Of a stretch of 64,000 bases of DNA, positions 33,437 to 42,605 are shown one piece after another. Within the stretch, counting starts at the first letter, position 1. Each line of letters starts with the position of its first letter. Both the position numbers and the translations under genes were made by a program. The notes beneath the pieces are model-generated. The model had not been told where the DNA came from, did no database searches, and saw nothing but the letters and a program-made list of their open reading frames with translations. The stretch is from Verrucomicrobiaceae bacterium (lineage in GTDB: Bacteria > Verrucomicrobiota > Verrucomicrobiia > Verrucomicrobiales > Verrucomicrobiaceae), in assembly GCA_027487315.1 (NCBI GenBank), contig JAIYDW010000076.1, forward strand, positions 1 through 64,000, in the 5' to 3' direction.

Positions 33437-35479
33437 TTAGGCCATTGCGGCGTGGGATGATGCGGGAGCTGGGCGTTTAGCGGAGGGGAGGCAGAGGAGG
33501 GCTTCGAGGAGGAGGGCTGTGGCCATGAGAAGGAGGAAGGTGCGCCAGATTTCGGAGGCGAGGGAGCGGCTATCGTCGATGGTGTCTTCGATGTAGCGGG
33601 TGTCGAGGCCGGCGAAGAGTTCTTCGACGGCGGCGCGGGAGAGGGTGGCGGTTTGGTCTTCGAGGGTGGGGCGGTTGAGGGCGGTCCACTGGGCGGTTGG
33701 GCCGGGTTCGCCGAGGCGGAAGACGCCGGTGCGGAGGGCGCGTTCGGCGGCGGTCAGGCCGGGCTCGGCGTCGGCGTTGGCGGCGGTCCAGGCGGAGGGA
33801 TCGGGGGCGAGGGCGGTGGATCCGGCATCGCGGGAGCGGGCGTTGCCGAGGGCGGTGGAGCCGGCTTCGAGGGCGCGGTGGAGGAGGGCGAACTGGACGA
33901 CGCCATCGCGGGCGAGGCTGGAGGCGGCGGGGCCCGGGAGGGTGCCGAGGAACCAGACGTTGGGGGCGTTTTCCTGAGCGCTGCGCATCATGAGGGGGAC
34001 ATTTTCTGGGAGGCGGGCGAGGGTGACGCCGGTGCCTGCGATGGGGGTGTGTTTGAGGAGGGTGAGATCGCCGACGGGGAGGGCGGTGCCGGCTTGGGTG
34101 TTGGCGAGGAGATCGGAGTCGGTGCGCCACCATTCGGGGCGGGGGAGGGCGTTGGGAGAGGAGGTGACGGGGGTTTGCCAGGAGAGTCCGGCGAAGGGGG
34201 TGGTGTCGGGGGAATCGGGAGGGAGGAAGAGGAGGGCGCGGCCGGCGGTGGTGTGGGCGGTGAGCTGGCTGTGGAGGAGGTCGGTGGGTTTGGGGATGGT
34301 GGCGTGCCAGACGATGAGGGCGGTGTTTTCCCAGTCGATTTCGGCGGCGCGTTCGGGGGGGAGGACTTCGCTGGTGTACGTGCGGGAGGGGTCGAGGCGG
34401 GCGGTGAGGGCGGCTTTGAGGGGGCGGGCGACGTCTTCGTCGCTGGTGATGAGGACGCTGCGGAGGGGGGCGGGTTCGCCGAAGACGAAGGCGGCGCGGT
34501 TATCGGCGGGGTTGGTGTCAGCGGGGAGGTCGATTTGGCCCCAGCCGGTTTTGGCGGTTTGGTCGAGGGGGAGGGAGTGGCCTTGGAGGACGAGTTCTTT
34601 TTCTTTGAGATTGAGGTTGAGAGTGCTGGAGGTGCCGTTGAGGGTGATGCGGAGAGGGACATCAAGCGGAGAGGCGGGTGGGCCTTCGGGACGGGTGAGG
34701 CGGAGATCGAGGAGGAGTTCGGCATTGCCGCCGGAGGTGGCGCGGCGGGTGACGCGGTCGATGCGGAGGGCGAGGTTGTTCTGAGCGGGTTCGGGGTAGC
34801 TGAGGAGGTGGAAGCGGAGACCCTGGAGGGAGCTGAATGCGGCGCGGAGGGTTTCCCAGCGACCGCCGGCGGCGTCCCAGTCGTTTTGGCGGAGGTCGGA
34901 GAGGAGCCAGAGGTCGGTGCGGCCGGTTTGGTTGGTGGTGATGTGATCGAGAGCGGTTTGGAGAAGGGCGGGGACGTCGGTGCTGGTGGCGGTGCCGCCG
35001 AGGGAGGGGAGGGCGCGGAGGGCGGCGGCGTTTTCGAGGGATTGGGTGGTGAGGGTGGCGCTGTCGATGAGGACAAGGCGGGAGCGGGAGCCGTAGGCTT
35101 CGTCGATGGCATTGGCGAGGTTGGAGAGGCCGGTGGCGCGTTTGGAGAGGCCGGTGGCGAGGTTTTGCTGCTCCATGCTGGCGCTGCGGTCGATGAGGAG
35201 GAGGACGGTGTCAGGTGCGCCGCCGGTGAGGCCGAGGAGGCCGCCGGCGAGGGGGCGACCGGCCATGAGGATGAGGGCGGCGAGAGCGAGGACTCGGAGA
35301 GCTAGGATGAGGTACTGGCGGAGTTTGGAGAGGCCCTGGTTCATGCGCTGGGCGGCGCGGAGGAACATGGTGGCGGCCCAGCGGACGGCGCGGCGGCGAT
35401 GCAGGTGGATCAGGTGGATGATGACCGGGAGGAGCGCGAGGGGGAGCGCGATGAGGAGGAGGGGTTGGAGGAAGCTCAA
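33437..35479 (-). CDS. BatA/aerotolerance-type VWA membrane protein
   Basis: The 680-residue protein begins with the BatA N-terminal signature FLQPLLLIALPLALLPVIIHLI followed by HRRRAVRWAAT, a second transmembrane helix (LALRVLALAALILMAG), and a VWA domain with MIDAS D-R-S-A-S (LLIDRSASMEQQ, about residue 95) and LWLLSDLRQNDW. A final membrane segment lies near the C-terminus (EIWRTFLLLMATALLLEALLC). It should form a membrane-bound VWA complex with the MoxR ATPase and the DUF58 protein. The 4-base overlap with the DUF58 gene indicates coupling. Confidence 0.86.
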   Translation of the reverse strand: MSFLQPLLLIALPLALLPVIIHLIHLHRRRAVRWAATMFLRAAQRMNQGLSKLRQYLILALRVLALAALILMAGRPLAGGLLGLTGGAPDTVLLLIDRSASMEQQNLATGLSKRATGLSNLANAIDEAYGSRSRLVLIDSATLTTQSLENAAALRALPSLGGTATSTDVPALLQTALDHITTNQTGRTDLWLLSDLRQNDWDAAGGRWETLRAAFSSLQGLRFHLLSYPEPAQNNLALRIDRVTRRATSGGNAELLLDLRLTRPEGPPASPLDVPLRITLNGTSSTLNLNLKEKELVLQGHSLPLDQTAKTGWGQIDLPADTNPADNRAAFVFGEPAPLRSVLITSDEDVARPLKAALTARLDPSRTYTSEVLPPERAAEIDWENTALIVWHATIPKPTDLLHSQLTAHTTAGRALLFLPPDSPDTTPFAGLSWQTPVTSSPNALPRPEWWRTDSDLLANTQAGTALPVGDLTLLKHTPIAGTGVTLARLPENVPLMMRSAQENAPNVWFLGTLPGPAASSLARDGVVQFALLHRALEAGSTALGNARSRDAGSTALAPDPSAWTAANADAEPGLTAAERALRTGVFRLGEPGPTAQWTALNRPTLEDQTATLSRAAVEELFAGLDTRYIEDTIDDSRSLASEIWRTFLLLMATALLLEALLCLPSAKRPAPASSHAAMA

Positions 35480-36378
35480 GTTCGGCCTCCTTTCTGAAGG
35501 CGTGAGAGGAGGAAGCGGGCGAGGATTTCTTCGGGGTTTTCTTGGAGGAGGATGCGGTGGTAGTCGATGGCGGTGTCGCGGACGAGGGTGTCGATGGCGG
35601 TGAGGTAGGCGCGGACGACTTCGCGGTAGCGGGTGGCGACGAGGGAGGGGTCGATGAGCATGGGTTCGGCGCCTTCGAGGTCGAGGAAGCGGGCGGGGCG
35701 GTCGAAGTTGAAGTCGATTTCTTCCGGGGCGAGGAGGTGGAAGAGGGCGACGTCATGGCGGCGGAAGCGGAGGTGCTGGATGGCGCTTTTCAATTCGTCG
35801 GGTTCGACGAAGAAGTCGGAGATGACGATGACGAGGGCGCGTTGGCGGATTTCTTCGGCGGCGGTGTGGAGGGATTCGATGAGGGTGGTGCCGCCTTTGG
35901 GTTGGAGAGCGGTGAGTTGGTCGATGACGAGGTTGAGGTGGGTGGCGCCGCGTTTGGAGGGGATTTTTTGGCGGTGGTCGGCACCGATGCCCCAGAGGCC
36001 GACGGCGTCGCCCTGGTGGGCGGCGAGGTAGGCAAGGGAGGCGCCGAGCTGGCGGGCGAGGTCCATGCGGGTGCGCTTGCCGGGGGCGGGATCGGGGTAG
36101 TCCATGGAGCCTGAGGCATCGACGATGAGGCAGAGGCGGAGGTTGGTGTCGGCCTCGAATTCTTTGATGTAGAATCGATCAGAGCGGCCCCAGGTGCGCC
36201 AGTCGAGGCGGCGGGTGTCGTCGCCGGGGACGTATTTGCGGTATTGGGCGAATTCGAGTGAGGAGCCTTTGACGGGGGAGCGGTGGCGACCGGAGACACT
36301 GCCGAGCATGGCCTGGCGCGCGTTCAGGGGGAGCGCGAGGAGGCGGGCTAGGGCGGTGGGGTCTAGGAGGGGCATCAA
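35476..36378 (-). CDS. DUF58-domain protein
   Basis: The 300-residue protein contains GRHRSPVKGSSLEFAQYRKY followed by VPGDDTRRLDWRTWGRSDRFYIKEFE (DUF58 signature: RxYxPGDxxRxIDWxxxAR), then a VWA-like LIVDASGSMDYPD with MIDAS D-A-S-G-S, and VIVISDFFVEPDEL. DUF58 proteins are MoxR partners that assemble or regulate cell-envelope or metalloenzyme complexes. It sits between moxR and the BatA-like gene in the same operon and overlaps the latter by 4 bases. Confidence 0.92.
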   Translation of the reverse strand: MMPLLDPTALARLLALPLNARQAMLGSVSGRHRSPVKGSSLEFAQYRKYVPGDDTRRLDWRTWGRSDRFYIKEFEADTNLRLCLIVDASGSMDYPDPAPGKRTRMDLARQLGASLAYLAAHQGDAVGLWGIGADHRQKIPSKRGATHLNLVIDQLTALQPKGGTTLIESLHTAAEEIRQRALVIVISDFFVEPDELKSAIQHLRFRRHDVALFHLLAPEEIDFNFDRPARFLDLEGAEPMLIDPSLVATRYREVVRAYLTAIDTLVRDTAIDYHRILLQENPEEILARFLLSRLQKGGRT

Positions 36379-36406
36379 TGCTATTTTGGGACTGGATGAA
36401 CGGGTT

Positions 36407-37435
36407 TTAGAGTTCTTTGGCGAGGTCGGTGAGGAGGCGGTCGGTGACGTTGAGGCTGGTGATGCCTTCGGATTCGGCGGTGAAGGTGGTCATGACGCGG
36501 TGGCGGAGGACGGGGCCGGCGACGGCGGTGATGTCCTCCCGGCGGACGACGTAGGAGCCGAGGAGAGCGGCGCGGGCTTTGGCTCCGAGGATGAGGTATT
36601 GCACGGCGCGGGGGCCGGCGCCCCAGCCGACGAGGGGCTTGAGCCATTCGGGGGCGTCGGAGGTGCGGGGGCGGGTGCGGCGGACGAGATCGACGGCGAG
36701 GGCGTAGAGGTGCTCGGGGACGGGGACGCGGCGGACTAGGTCCTGGAAGGCGAGGACGCGGGGGCCGTCGAGGATGTGGGAGAGTTCGGGGAGGCGGGTG
36801 CCGGTGGTGGATTTGGCGATGGCGATTTCTTCATCGCGGGAAGGGTAATCGACGCCGATCATGAACATGAAGCGGTCAAGTTGGGCTTCGGGGAGGGGGT
36901 AGGTGCCTTCTTGTTCGATGGGGTTTTGGGTGGCGAGAACGAAGAAGGGGGAGTCGAGGGTGTAGGTGCGGCCGGCGACGGTGACTTTGTGCTCTTGCAT
37001 GGCTTCGAGCATGGCGGCCTGGGTTTTGGCGGGGGCGCGGTTGATTTCGTCGGCGAGGACGATGTTGGCGAATACGGGGCCTTTGGCGAATTCGAAGGCG
37101 CGTTTGCCGCCGGGGAGTTCCTGCAAGATGTCGGTGCCAGTGATGTCCATGGGCATCAGGTCGGGGGTGAACTGGATGCGGGAGAAGGCGAGGGACATGG
37201 TCTCGGCGAGTTTGCTGATGAGCAAGGTTTTGGCGAGGCCGGGGACGCCCATGAGGAGGGCGTGGCCGCGGGCGAAGAGGCATATGCAGAGCTGCTCGAT
37301 GACGTGATTTTGGCCGACGATGACCCGGCTGAGTTCGGTGGTGAGGCGGGCGTAGGTGGCGCGGAGTTCGTCGATGGCGGCGACGTCGTCTGCGGGGAGG
37401 GGTGTGCCAGAGGAGGCGGAGGATGCGTCAGACAT
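36407..37435 (-). CDS. MoxR-family AAA+ ATPase
   Basis: The 342-residue protein has Walker A GVPGLAKT (63-70), Walker B VLADEINRAPAK (126-137), MQEHKVTV (near 147) and FMIGVDYPSRDEE; these are the MoxR/RavA-type AAA+ landmarks. It probably remodels a partner protein bound by the DUF58 and VWA proteins downstream. It starts the operon moxR, DUF58, batA-like, vapBC, VWA. The divergent spacer to the gene at 37598 (about 160 bases) should hold both promoters. Confidence 0.92.
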   Translation of the reverse strand: MSDASSASSGTPLPADDVAAIDELRATYARLTTELSRVIVGQNHVIEQLCICLFARGHALLMGVPGLAKTLLISKLAETMSLAFSRIQFTPDLMPMDITGTDILQELPGGKRAFEFAKGPVFANIVLADEINRAPAKTQAAMLEAMQEHKVTVAGRTYTLDSPFFVLATQNPIEQEGTYPLPEAQLDRFMFMIGVDYPSRDEEIAIAKSTTGTRLPELSHILDGPRVLAFQDLVRRVPVPEHLYALAVDLVRRTRPRTSDAPEWLKPLVGWGAGPRAVQYLILGAKARAALLGSYVVRREDITAVAGPVLRHRVMTTFTAESEGITSLNVTDRLLTDLAKEL

Positions 37436-37597
37436 GAGGAGGATTTTTTAGGGCCGAGGTGATGACACCAGAGGCGAGGGTAGGGTGCAAGAGAAAAGGG
37501 GATGTGGCAACTTGCCTGAGAGTGAAGAATCGAGAATGAAGCTGGAAATGCGCCGGGGACTCGTTATTTGTGGTGGATGATGAGTTGGAAAGCTTCA

Positions 37598-38437
37598 ATG
37601 GCCCGATTGAATCGTGGCATGGCCCTGGCGCTGGCGATCGCTGGGGTTGGGGTGTTGGGTATGGCGATGGGGCAGGAGAAGGAGGCGAAGGCGACGAAGT
37701 TGCCGCCGATTCCGGAGGATTTTTTGGGGGATGAGCACATTCGGGAAGAGTTCGGGATCAATGAGTGGACGACGCCATCGATTGGGAAGATTTTTGACAT
37801 CATGGGCGGGCTGGGGACGCTGTCGTTTGATGAGTTGAAGCGGAAGGTGCCGGACAAGCCGCCGGGGGATCGGGTGGCTGTGTCACTGGGACTGGGGGCA
37901 TTGATTGCGGATGGGTTCCTGGTGGTGCAGTGCGAGAAGGTGGAGGCGATGGAGGATGTGGGGCGAGCGATGATCAAGTATGCGAAGGCGCTGGGGGCGG
38001 GTTCGCGGATGAACCGGCACACGCAGAGTTTGCTTGAGAACAGTGTGCAGGGTGACTGGGCGAGTTTGCGAATGGAGCTGGCGAAGACGCAGGCGGATGT
38101 GGAGGGGGAGATGCTGCAGTTGCGGGATGTGGAGATCGCGCATTTGATCAGTTTGGGGGGATGGTTGCGGGGGTTTGAGATATCGACGGATGCGGTGAAG
38201 GCGTCGTATACCGAGGAGAAGAGCCGGCAACTGGGACGGCGAGATATTGTGGAGTATTACGCGGCGAGTTTGGAGAATGTGAATCCGGATTTGGTGGAGA
38301 AAGAGCCGTTGAAGAGTTTGCGGGAGGGCTTGGTGGAATTGCTGCCGCTGGTGGATGTGCCCGAGGGCAAGGCGCTGACGGTTGAGGAGGTGGCGCAACT
38401 GAACAAGGTGGCGAAGAAGATGGCGTCTAAGCTTTGA
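37598..38437 (+). CDS. Secreted protein of unknown function
   Basis: I chose the ATG at 37598 because a GGAAAG Shine-Dalgarno lies six bases upstream and the resulting N-terminus (MARLNRGMALALAIAGVGVLGMAMGQ) is a good signal peptide; a longer frame starts at 37568. The 279-residue protein is mostly helical: KLPPIPEDFLGDEHIREEFGINEWTTPSIGKIFD is followed by amphipathic helices with many charged residues. I do not recognise the family. It is divergent from the MoxR operon and is followed 24 bases later by the gene at 38462, so the two form an operon. Confidence 0.72.
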   Translation: MARLNRGMALALAIAGVGVLGMAMGQEKEAKATKLPPIPEDFLGDEHIREEFGINEWTTPSIGKIFDIMGGLGTLSFDELKRKVPDKPPGDRVAVSLGLGALIADGFLVVQCEKVEAMEDVGRAMIKYAKALGAGSRMNRHTQSLLENSVQGDWASLRMELAKTQADVEGEMLQLRDVEIAHLISLGGWLRGFEISTDAVKASYTEEKSRQLGRRDIVEYYAASLENVNPDLVEKEPLKSLREGLVELLPLVDVPEGKALTVEEVAQLNKVAKKMASKL

Positions 38438-38461
38438 GGTTTTTTTTGAAGAGGAAATGAC

Positions 38462-38986
38462 ATGGTGGAACTTACGGTAGAACAAAAACAGAAGGTCAGC
38501 GAGTGGGCTGAGGCGGGAGCGACTTTGAATGAGCTACAGTCTCGTTTGAAGACGGAGTTTGGGTTGACGATGACCTACATGGAGGCGCGGCTTTTGGCGA
38601 TGGAGTTGGAGGTGAGGTTGAAGGACAAGACGGTGAAGGCGGCTCCGGTGGCGGAGGCTGCGGCGGTGGCTCCAGTGACGGCGGAGGAGGAGATGGATGA
38701 GGCTTTTGACGGGCCTGCACCCGAGAGTTTTCCGCTAGCGGAAGATGAGGAGGAGGTGCCGGGGGTGGCGACGTTTGCGATGGCGAAGGATGAACTGGTG
38801 GTGCCTGGGGCGCTGGTGAGCGGGACGGTAACGTTCAGCGATGGGATGGAGGCGAAGTGGTTTTTGGATCAGACGGGTCGGCTGAGTTTGAAGGCGGGGC
38901 ATACGGGGTATCAACCGCCGCAGGTGGATGTGCCGAAGTTTCAGCAGGAGTTGGAGAAGATCCTGGTGAAGATGGGGATGTATTAG
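38462..38986 (+). CDS. Conserved hypothetical cytoplasmic protein
   Basis: The 174-residue protein has a helical N-terminal region (KVSEWAEAGATLNELQSRLKTEFGLTMTYMEARLLAMELEV), which resembles a small helix-turn-helix or ribbon-like fold, a variable Ala/Val/Glu-rich linker (63-100), and a C-terminal beta-rich part GTVTFSDGMEAKWFLDQTGRLSLK. It probably belongs to a Verrucomicrobia-wide family, but no function is evident. It follows the secreted-protein gene with a 24-base gap and an AGAGGAAATGAC Shine-Dalgarno. Confidence 0.72.
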   Translation: MVELTVEQKQKVSEWAEAGATLNELQSRLKTEFGLTMTYMEARLLAMELEVRLKDKTVKAAPVAEAAAVAPVTAEEEMDEAFDGPAPESFPLAEDEEEVPGVATFAMAKDELVVPGALVSGTVTFSDGMEAKWFLDQTGRLSLKAGHTGYQPPQVDVPKFQQELEKILVKMGMY

Positions 38987-39158
38987 AGCAGTTTAAGAAA
39001 ACCTGTAACCGCTCCTTTGGGGCGGCGGAGGCGGAGTTGAGCCCTTGTCAGCTTGGGACGTATGCCTTGATATGCCCCGGCGCCGGCAACGGCCCACCTC
39101 CACCTACGGCGCTCCCAAATCATCGGCTACATCTTTTCTTAAAATGCTCTGAGTCGAA

Positions 39159-40421
39159 CTAGAGGCGGCGTTGGTCGAGCATTTCGAGGGCGGTGATGCG
39201 CCAGGAGCCATTGATGGGGCTGACGGTGATGCGGCCGAGGTTGACGTTGGTGCGAGTGTGGGAGTGGCCCCAGTGGCCGACGGTACCGAGCGCGCTCCAG
39301 GAAGTTTTGGCGGTGAAGGAGCCGTCTTCTTTGCCGGGGGAAACTTCTTCGACTTCCGATGAGAATTCGGCGACGTGGACACGAGCGGCTTCGGATTCAT
39401 CGAGGGAGAGGGCGGAGATGATATCGAGGTAGAGTTGCTTGAGCAGGGGGCCATCGGCGCTGCGGGCGAGGATGTCGTAGATGGTGCTTTCCTGGCGGTT
39501 GTCGAAGGCGCGGTAGATGTTGCGGAGGAGTGGCGAGACGATGGCATCTGCCTGGGTGGCGGTGGTAATGCCAGTGGATTGGGTGGAGCCGGGAGCGGGG
39601 AATTTGATGATGATCAGGGGATAGGTGAGGAGGGCGCCAAGGATCCAGACGCAAAGGAAGGGGAGTGCGCCGGTGGGGAGCCAGCGGCCGGGTTTGCGAA
39701 GGAAGATGAGGTAAAGGAGGCCAAAGGTGCACCAGAGGATGGCACCGAGGCGGATGGGGATGGTGGGTTGTTCTGGGACGAGGGGGACGGCGACGAGAGG
39801 AGGCGGGGCGGGGAGGCGGCCCGAGTTTTCCCAGCGGAGATGGGGGGCAAAGGTGGCGAGGTTTTGGGTTTCTGAGACGGAACCGAAGAAGAGGGTGACG
39901 GGGAGGGTCTTTACGTGATCGATGAAGCCCTGCCAGGTGACGGAGAGTTTTTGAGGGTGAGGGGCGACGGGGATTTCCCACATGAATCCGAGCATGGTTT
40001 CGGCGACGGAGATGGAGTCGGAGGGGTTGATCGGGAGGGTGCGGCCGGGTTCACCGCGGACGAGTTGGGTGAGGGTGAGATTAGGGAGGACTGAGAGGCC
40101 TTCGGCGCGGGCGGAGCACCAGGTAGCGGCGAGGGCGGAGGCTTTGGTGGTGATGATTTTGGCGGCGGAGGCGGGGAGGACTTCGCCGGAGAGGTCAGGG
40201 ATGGCGAGCCATTCGAGGGCGGTGGTGAGGTCGAGGAGGCATTCGAAGCGGGCTTGGTTGGGCTCGATGTAGAAGTAGCCCTGGGCGATGCGTTTGACCG
40301 GGGGAGGGGGCGGAGCGGGCGCGGGTTCGGGCTGCTGGGAGAGCAGGGACCAGGGGAGGAGCGCGCTGACGAGCAGGAGGGTGATGAGTCGGGCGGTAGG
40401 GAGACGGGTCACGAGGCGCAT
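39159..40421 (-). CDS. Membrane protein of unknown function
   Basis: From the ATG at 40421 (46 codons inside the longer frame) the 420-residue protein has an N-terminal signal/anchor LITLLLVSALLPWSLLSQ followed by a Pro-rich linker, a periplasmic domain, two adjacent transmembrane helices (IRLGAILWCTFGLLYLIFL and ALPFLCVWILGALLTYPLIII, about 236-280), and a C-terminal domain with ADAIVSPLLRNIYRAFDNRQ, repeated aromatic residues and GSWRITALEML. The C-terminal part resembles an NTF2-like fold, but this is only an impression. No family is assigned. Its stop lies in a spacer with no other gene. Confidence 0.65.
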   Translation of the reverse strand: MRLVTRLPTARLITLLLVSALLPWSLLSQQPEPAPAPPPPPVKRIAQGYFYIEPNQARFECLLDLTTALEWLAIPDLSGEVLPASAAKIITTKASALAATWCSARAEGLSVLPNLTLTQLVRGEPGRTLPINPSDSISVAETMLGFMWEIPVAPHPQKLSVTWQGFIDHVKTLPVTLFFGSVSETQNLATFAPHLRWENSGRLPAPPPLVAVPLVPEQPTIPIRLGAILWCTFGLLYLIFLRKPGRWLPTGALPFLCVWILGALLTYPLIIIKFPAPGSTQSTGITTATQADAIVSPLLRNIYRAFDNRQESTIYDILARSADGPLLKQLYLDIISALSLDESEAARVHVAEFSSEVEEVSPGKEDGSFTAKTSWSALGTVGHWGHSHTRTNVNLGRITVSPINGSWRITALEMLDQRRL

Positions 40422-40496
40422 AGTGGCACGGAGGCGGGAGCATGCAACTGTGTCTGGGACTTGCTTCGGCGGTGAAGTGTCCGACATTGCGAGTCC

Positions 40497-41357
40497 ATGC
40501 CTACTCCTGATACTGCCACTTTGTTGATTCATTGTCCCGACCAGCCCGGGCTGGTACATGATGTGACAGGATTCATTTCATCGCATCAGGGGAACATTTT
40601 GGATTTGCAGCAGCACATTGATCCGATTGAGAATGCGTTTTTCATGCGGGTGGAGTGGAGTTTGGAGAATTTCACCTTGGAACAGGGGGAGATTGAGGAT
40701 CGGTTATCGCCGATGGCGCGGCGGCATCAGATGCAGTGCGAATTGTATTTTTCGACGAAGAAGCGGCGGGTGGCGTTGTTTGTGACGAAGGAGAATCATT
40801 GTCTGTATGATTTACTGGCGAGGCATGAGGCGGGGGAGTTGCCGGTGGAGATTCCGGTGGTGGTGTCGAATCACGAGACATTGAGGCCGGCAGCGGAGCG
40901 GTTTGGAATTCCGTTTCGGGTGTTTCCGATCACGCCTGAGACAAAGGCGGTGCAGGAGGCGGCGCAGTTGGAACTGCTGCGGGAGGAGCGGGTGGATACG
41001 GTGGTGCTGGCGAGATACATGCAGATCATCAGCCCGGCGATGATCGAGGCGTTTCCGAATCGGATTTTGAACATTCACCACAGTTTCCTGCCGGCGTTTG
41101 TGGGGGCGAAGCCGTATCACCAGGCGTTTGAGCGGGGGGTGAAGTTGATCGGGGCGACGAGTCATTATGTGACGGCGGAGTTGGACCAGGGGCCGATCAT
41201 TTATCAGGATGTGATCCGGGTGTCTCACGAGGAGACGGTGGGGGATCTGGTGAGGTTGGGGCGTGACTTGGAGAAGACGGTGCTGGCGAAGGCGCTGTGG
41301 CAGCATGTGCGCAATCAGGTGCTGGTGTACCGGAACAAGACGGTGGTGTTTTCTTGA
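40497..41357 (+). CDS. purU: Formyltetrahydrofolate deformylase
   Basis: The 286-residue protein has an N-terminal ACT domain (TLLIHCPDQPGLVHDVTGFI) and a formyl-transferase domain with VSNHETLRPAAERFGIPF, VVLARYMQIISPAMI, and the catalytic Asn192, His194 and Asp230 in ILNIHHSFLPAF and ELDQGP. It hydrolyses 10-formyl-THF to formate and THF, feeding formate-dependent purine synthesis and balancing one-carbon pools. It is followed 19 bases later by a GT4 gene, with which it has no obvious link. Confidence 0.95.
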   Translation: MPTPDTATLLIHCPDQPGLVHDVTGFISSHQGNILDLQQHIDPIENAFFMRVEWSLENFTLEQGEIEDRLSPMARRHQMQCELYFSTKKRRVALFVTKENHCLYDLLARHEAGELPVEIPVVVSNHETLRPAAERFGIPFRVFPITPETKAVQEAAQLELLREERVDTVVLARYMQIISPAMIEAFPNRILNIHHSFLPAFVGAKPYHQAFERGVKLIGATSHYVTAELDQGPIIYQDVIRVSHEETVGDLVRLGRDLEKTVLAKALWQHVRNQVLVYRNKTVVFS

Positions 41358-41375
41358 GGTGGGACAGAACCCAAA

Positions 41376-42605
41376 ATGAGTGCGAGCGTGGCCAATGACT
41401 GGAAGCCTGAAGCGGTCGCGGGGTTGACGGTGCCTGAGGCGGGTGCGCTGCCGAAGTCGCTGCTGTATGCGACGAGTTCGGGGTTGGGGGGGACGGGGCT
41501 GAATACGACGTCGTTGGAGGGCGTGATGGCGTCAGTGGAGAACGGGTTTTTGAAGCGGGTGATGCATTTTGAGAACGATCAGAAGCGGGTGCCGGCGAAG
41601 TACTTGAAGTCGTTGAACTGGCATCCGGTGAGGGCGTTGTCCTATTTAGAGAGTCAGCGTTATTATGCGGCGAAGAAGCGGTATGTGAGTTGGAAGGCGG
41701 GGCAGGAATTGGAGCGGGGCGGGTATGACTGTTTTCACGGGTGGTCGGGGGATTGTTTCCGGGCGTTGATTGAGGCGAGGAAGCGGGATGTGCCGAGTTT
41801 GATGGACATTCCGACGTGGCATCGGAATAAGGGGAAGACGAAGTCGGGTGAGACGCGGTCGGAGCGGGAGATGCGGTTGGGGAAGAAGCGGTCGTGGCTG
41901 GAGCGGCTGGAGATCAGTCGATTGGAGATGCTGGCGGAGTATGATTTGGCGGATTTGATTTTGGTGCCATCGAGGAAGTCGGCGGAGACGTTTTTGGCGG
42001 CGGGAGTGAGTGAGCAGAAGTTGCATTACGTGGCGCGCGGGGTGGATGTGGAGCGGTATAGGCCGGGGGTGGCGCCGGAGGTGTTTCGGGTGTGTTTTGT
42101 GGGGGCGCTGATTGAGCGGAAGGGCGTGCATTTGCTTTTGGAGGCGTGGCATAAGCTGGGATTGAAGGATGCGGAGTTGGTGCTTGTGGGGACGGTGCAC
42201 GGGGAGATGAAGAAGCACCTGGAAAGTTGGGGGACGGAGACGGTGAAGGTGGTGGGGTTCACGCCGAATGTGCAGGAGGAGTTGAGGCGGTCGGCGGTGT
42301 TTGTGTTTCCGAGTGAGTGCGAGGGGTTTGCGAAATCGACGTTGGAGGCGGCGGCGTGCGGGTTGCCGTTGATCGCGACGGAGGAGTCGGGGGATGCGGT
42401 GGTGGATGGGGAGACGGGGCGGGTGATTCCGGCGAATGATGTGGAGGCGCTGGCGGCGGCTTTGGAGTGGGCGGCGGGGAATCGGGACGCGCTGGCGGAG
42501 ATGGGGCGGCGGGGGCGGGAGCGGGTGGAGCGGTGTTTGACGTGGGATCACTATCGGCTGCGATTGTTGAATGGGTATGCGAAGGTGATGGGAGGGAGGT
42601 CGTGA
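41376..42605 (+). CDS. Glycosyltransferase family 4
   Basis: The 409-residue protein shows the donor-binding domain of GT4: RVCFVGALIERKGVHLLLEAWHKL near residue 240, LVGTVHGEMKKHL, and SAVFVFPSECEGFAKSTLEAAACGLP (about 307-332) with E-x7-E. The N-terminal half carries HGWSGDCFRALIEARKRDVPSLMD. The stop TGA overlaps the ATG of the GT9 gene (TGATG), so both should be made together. Possible role: extension of a lipid-A/core-like or wall glycan. It is not located next to other polysaccharide genes, apart from the GT9. Confidence 0.87.
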   Translation: MSASVANDWKPEAVAGLTVPEAGALPKSLLYATSSGLGGTGLNTTSLEGVMASVENGFLKRVMHFENDQKRVPAKYLKSLNWHPVRALSYLESQRYYAAKKRYVSWKAGQELERGGYDCFHGWSGDCFRALIEARKRDVPSLMDIPTWHRNKGKTKSGETRSEREMRLGKKRSWLERLEISRLEMLAEYDLADLILVPSRKSAETFLAAGVSEQKLHYVARGVDVERYRPGVAPEVFRVCFVGALIERKGVHLLLEAWHKLGLKDAELVLVGTVHGEMKKHLESWGTETVKVVGFTPNVQEELRRSAVFVFPSECEGFAKSTLEAAACGLPLIATEESGDAVVDGETGRVIPANDVEALAAALEWAAGNRDALAEMGRRGRERVERCLTWDHYRLRLLNGYAKVMGGRS

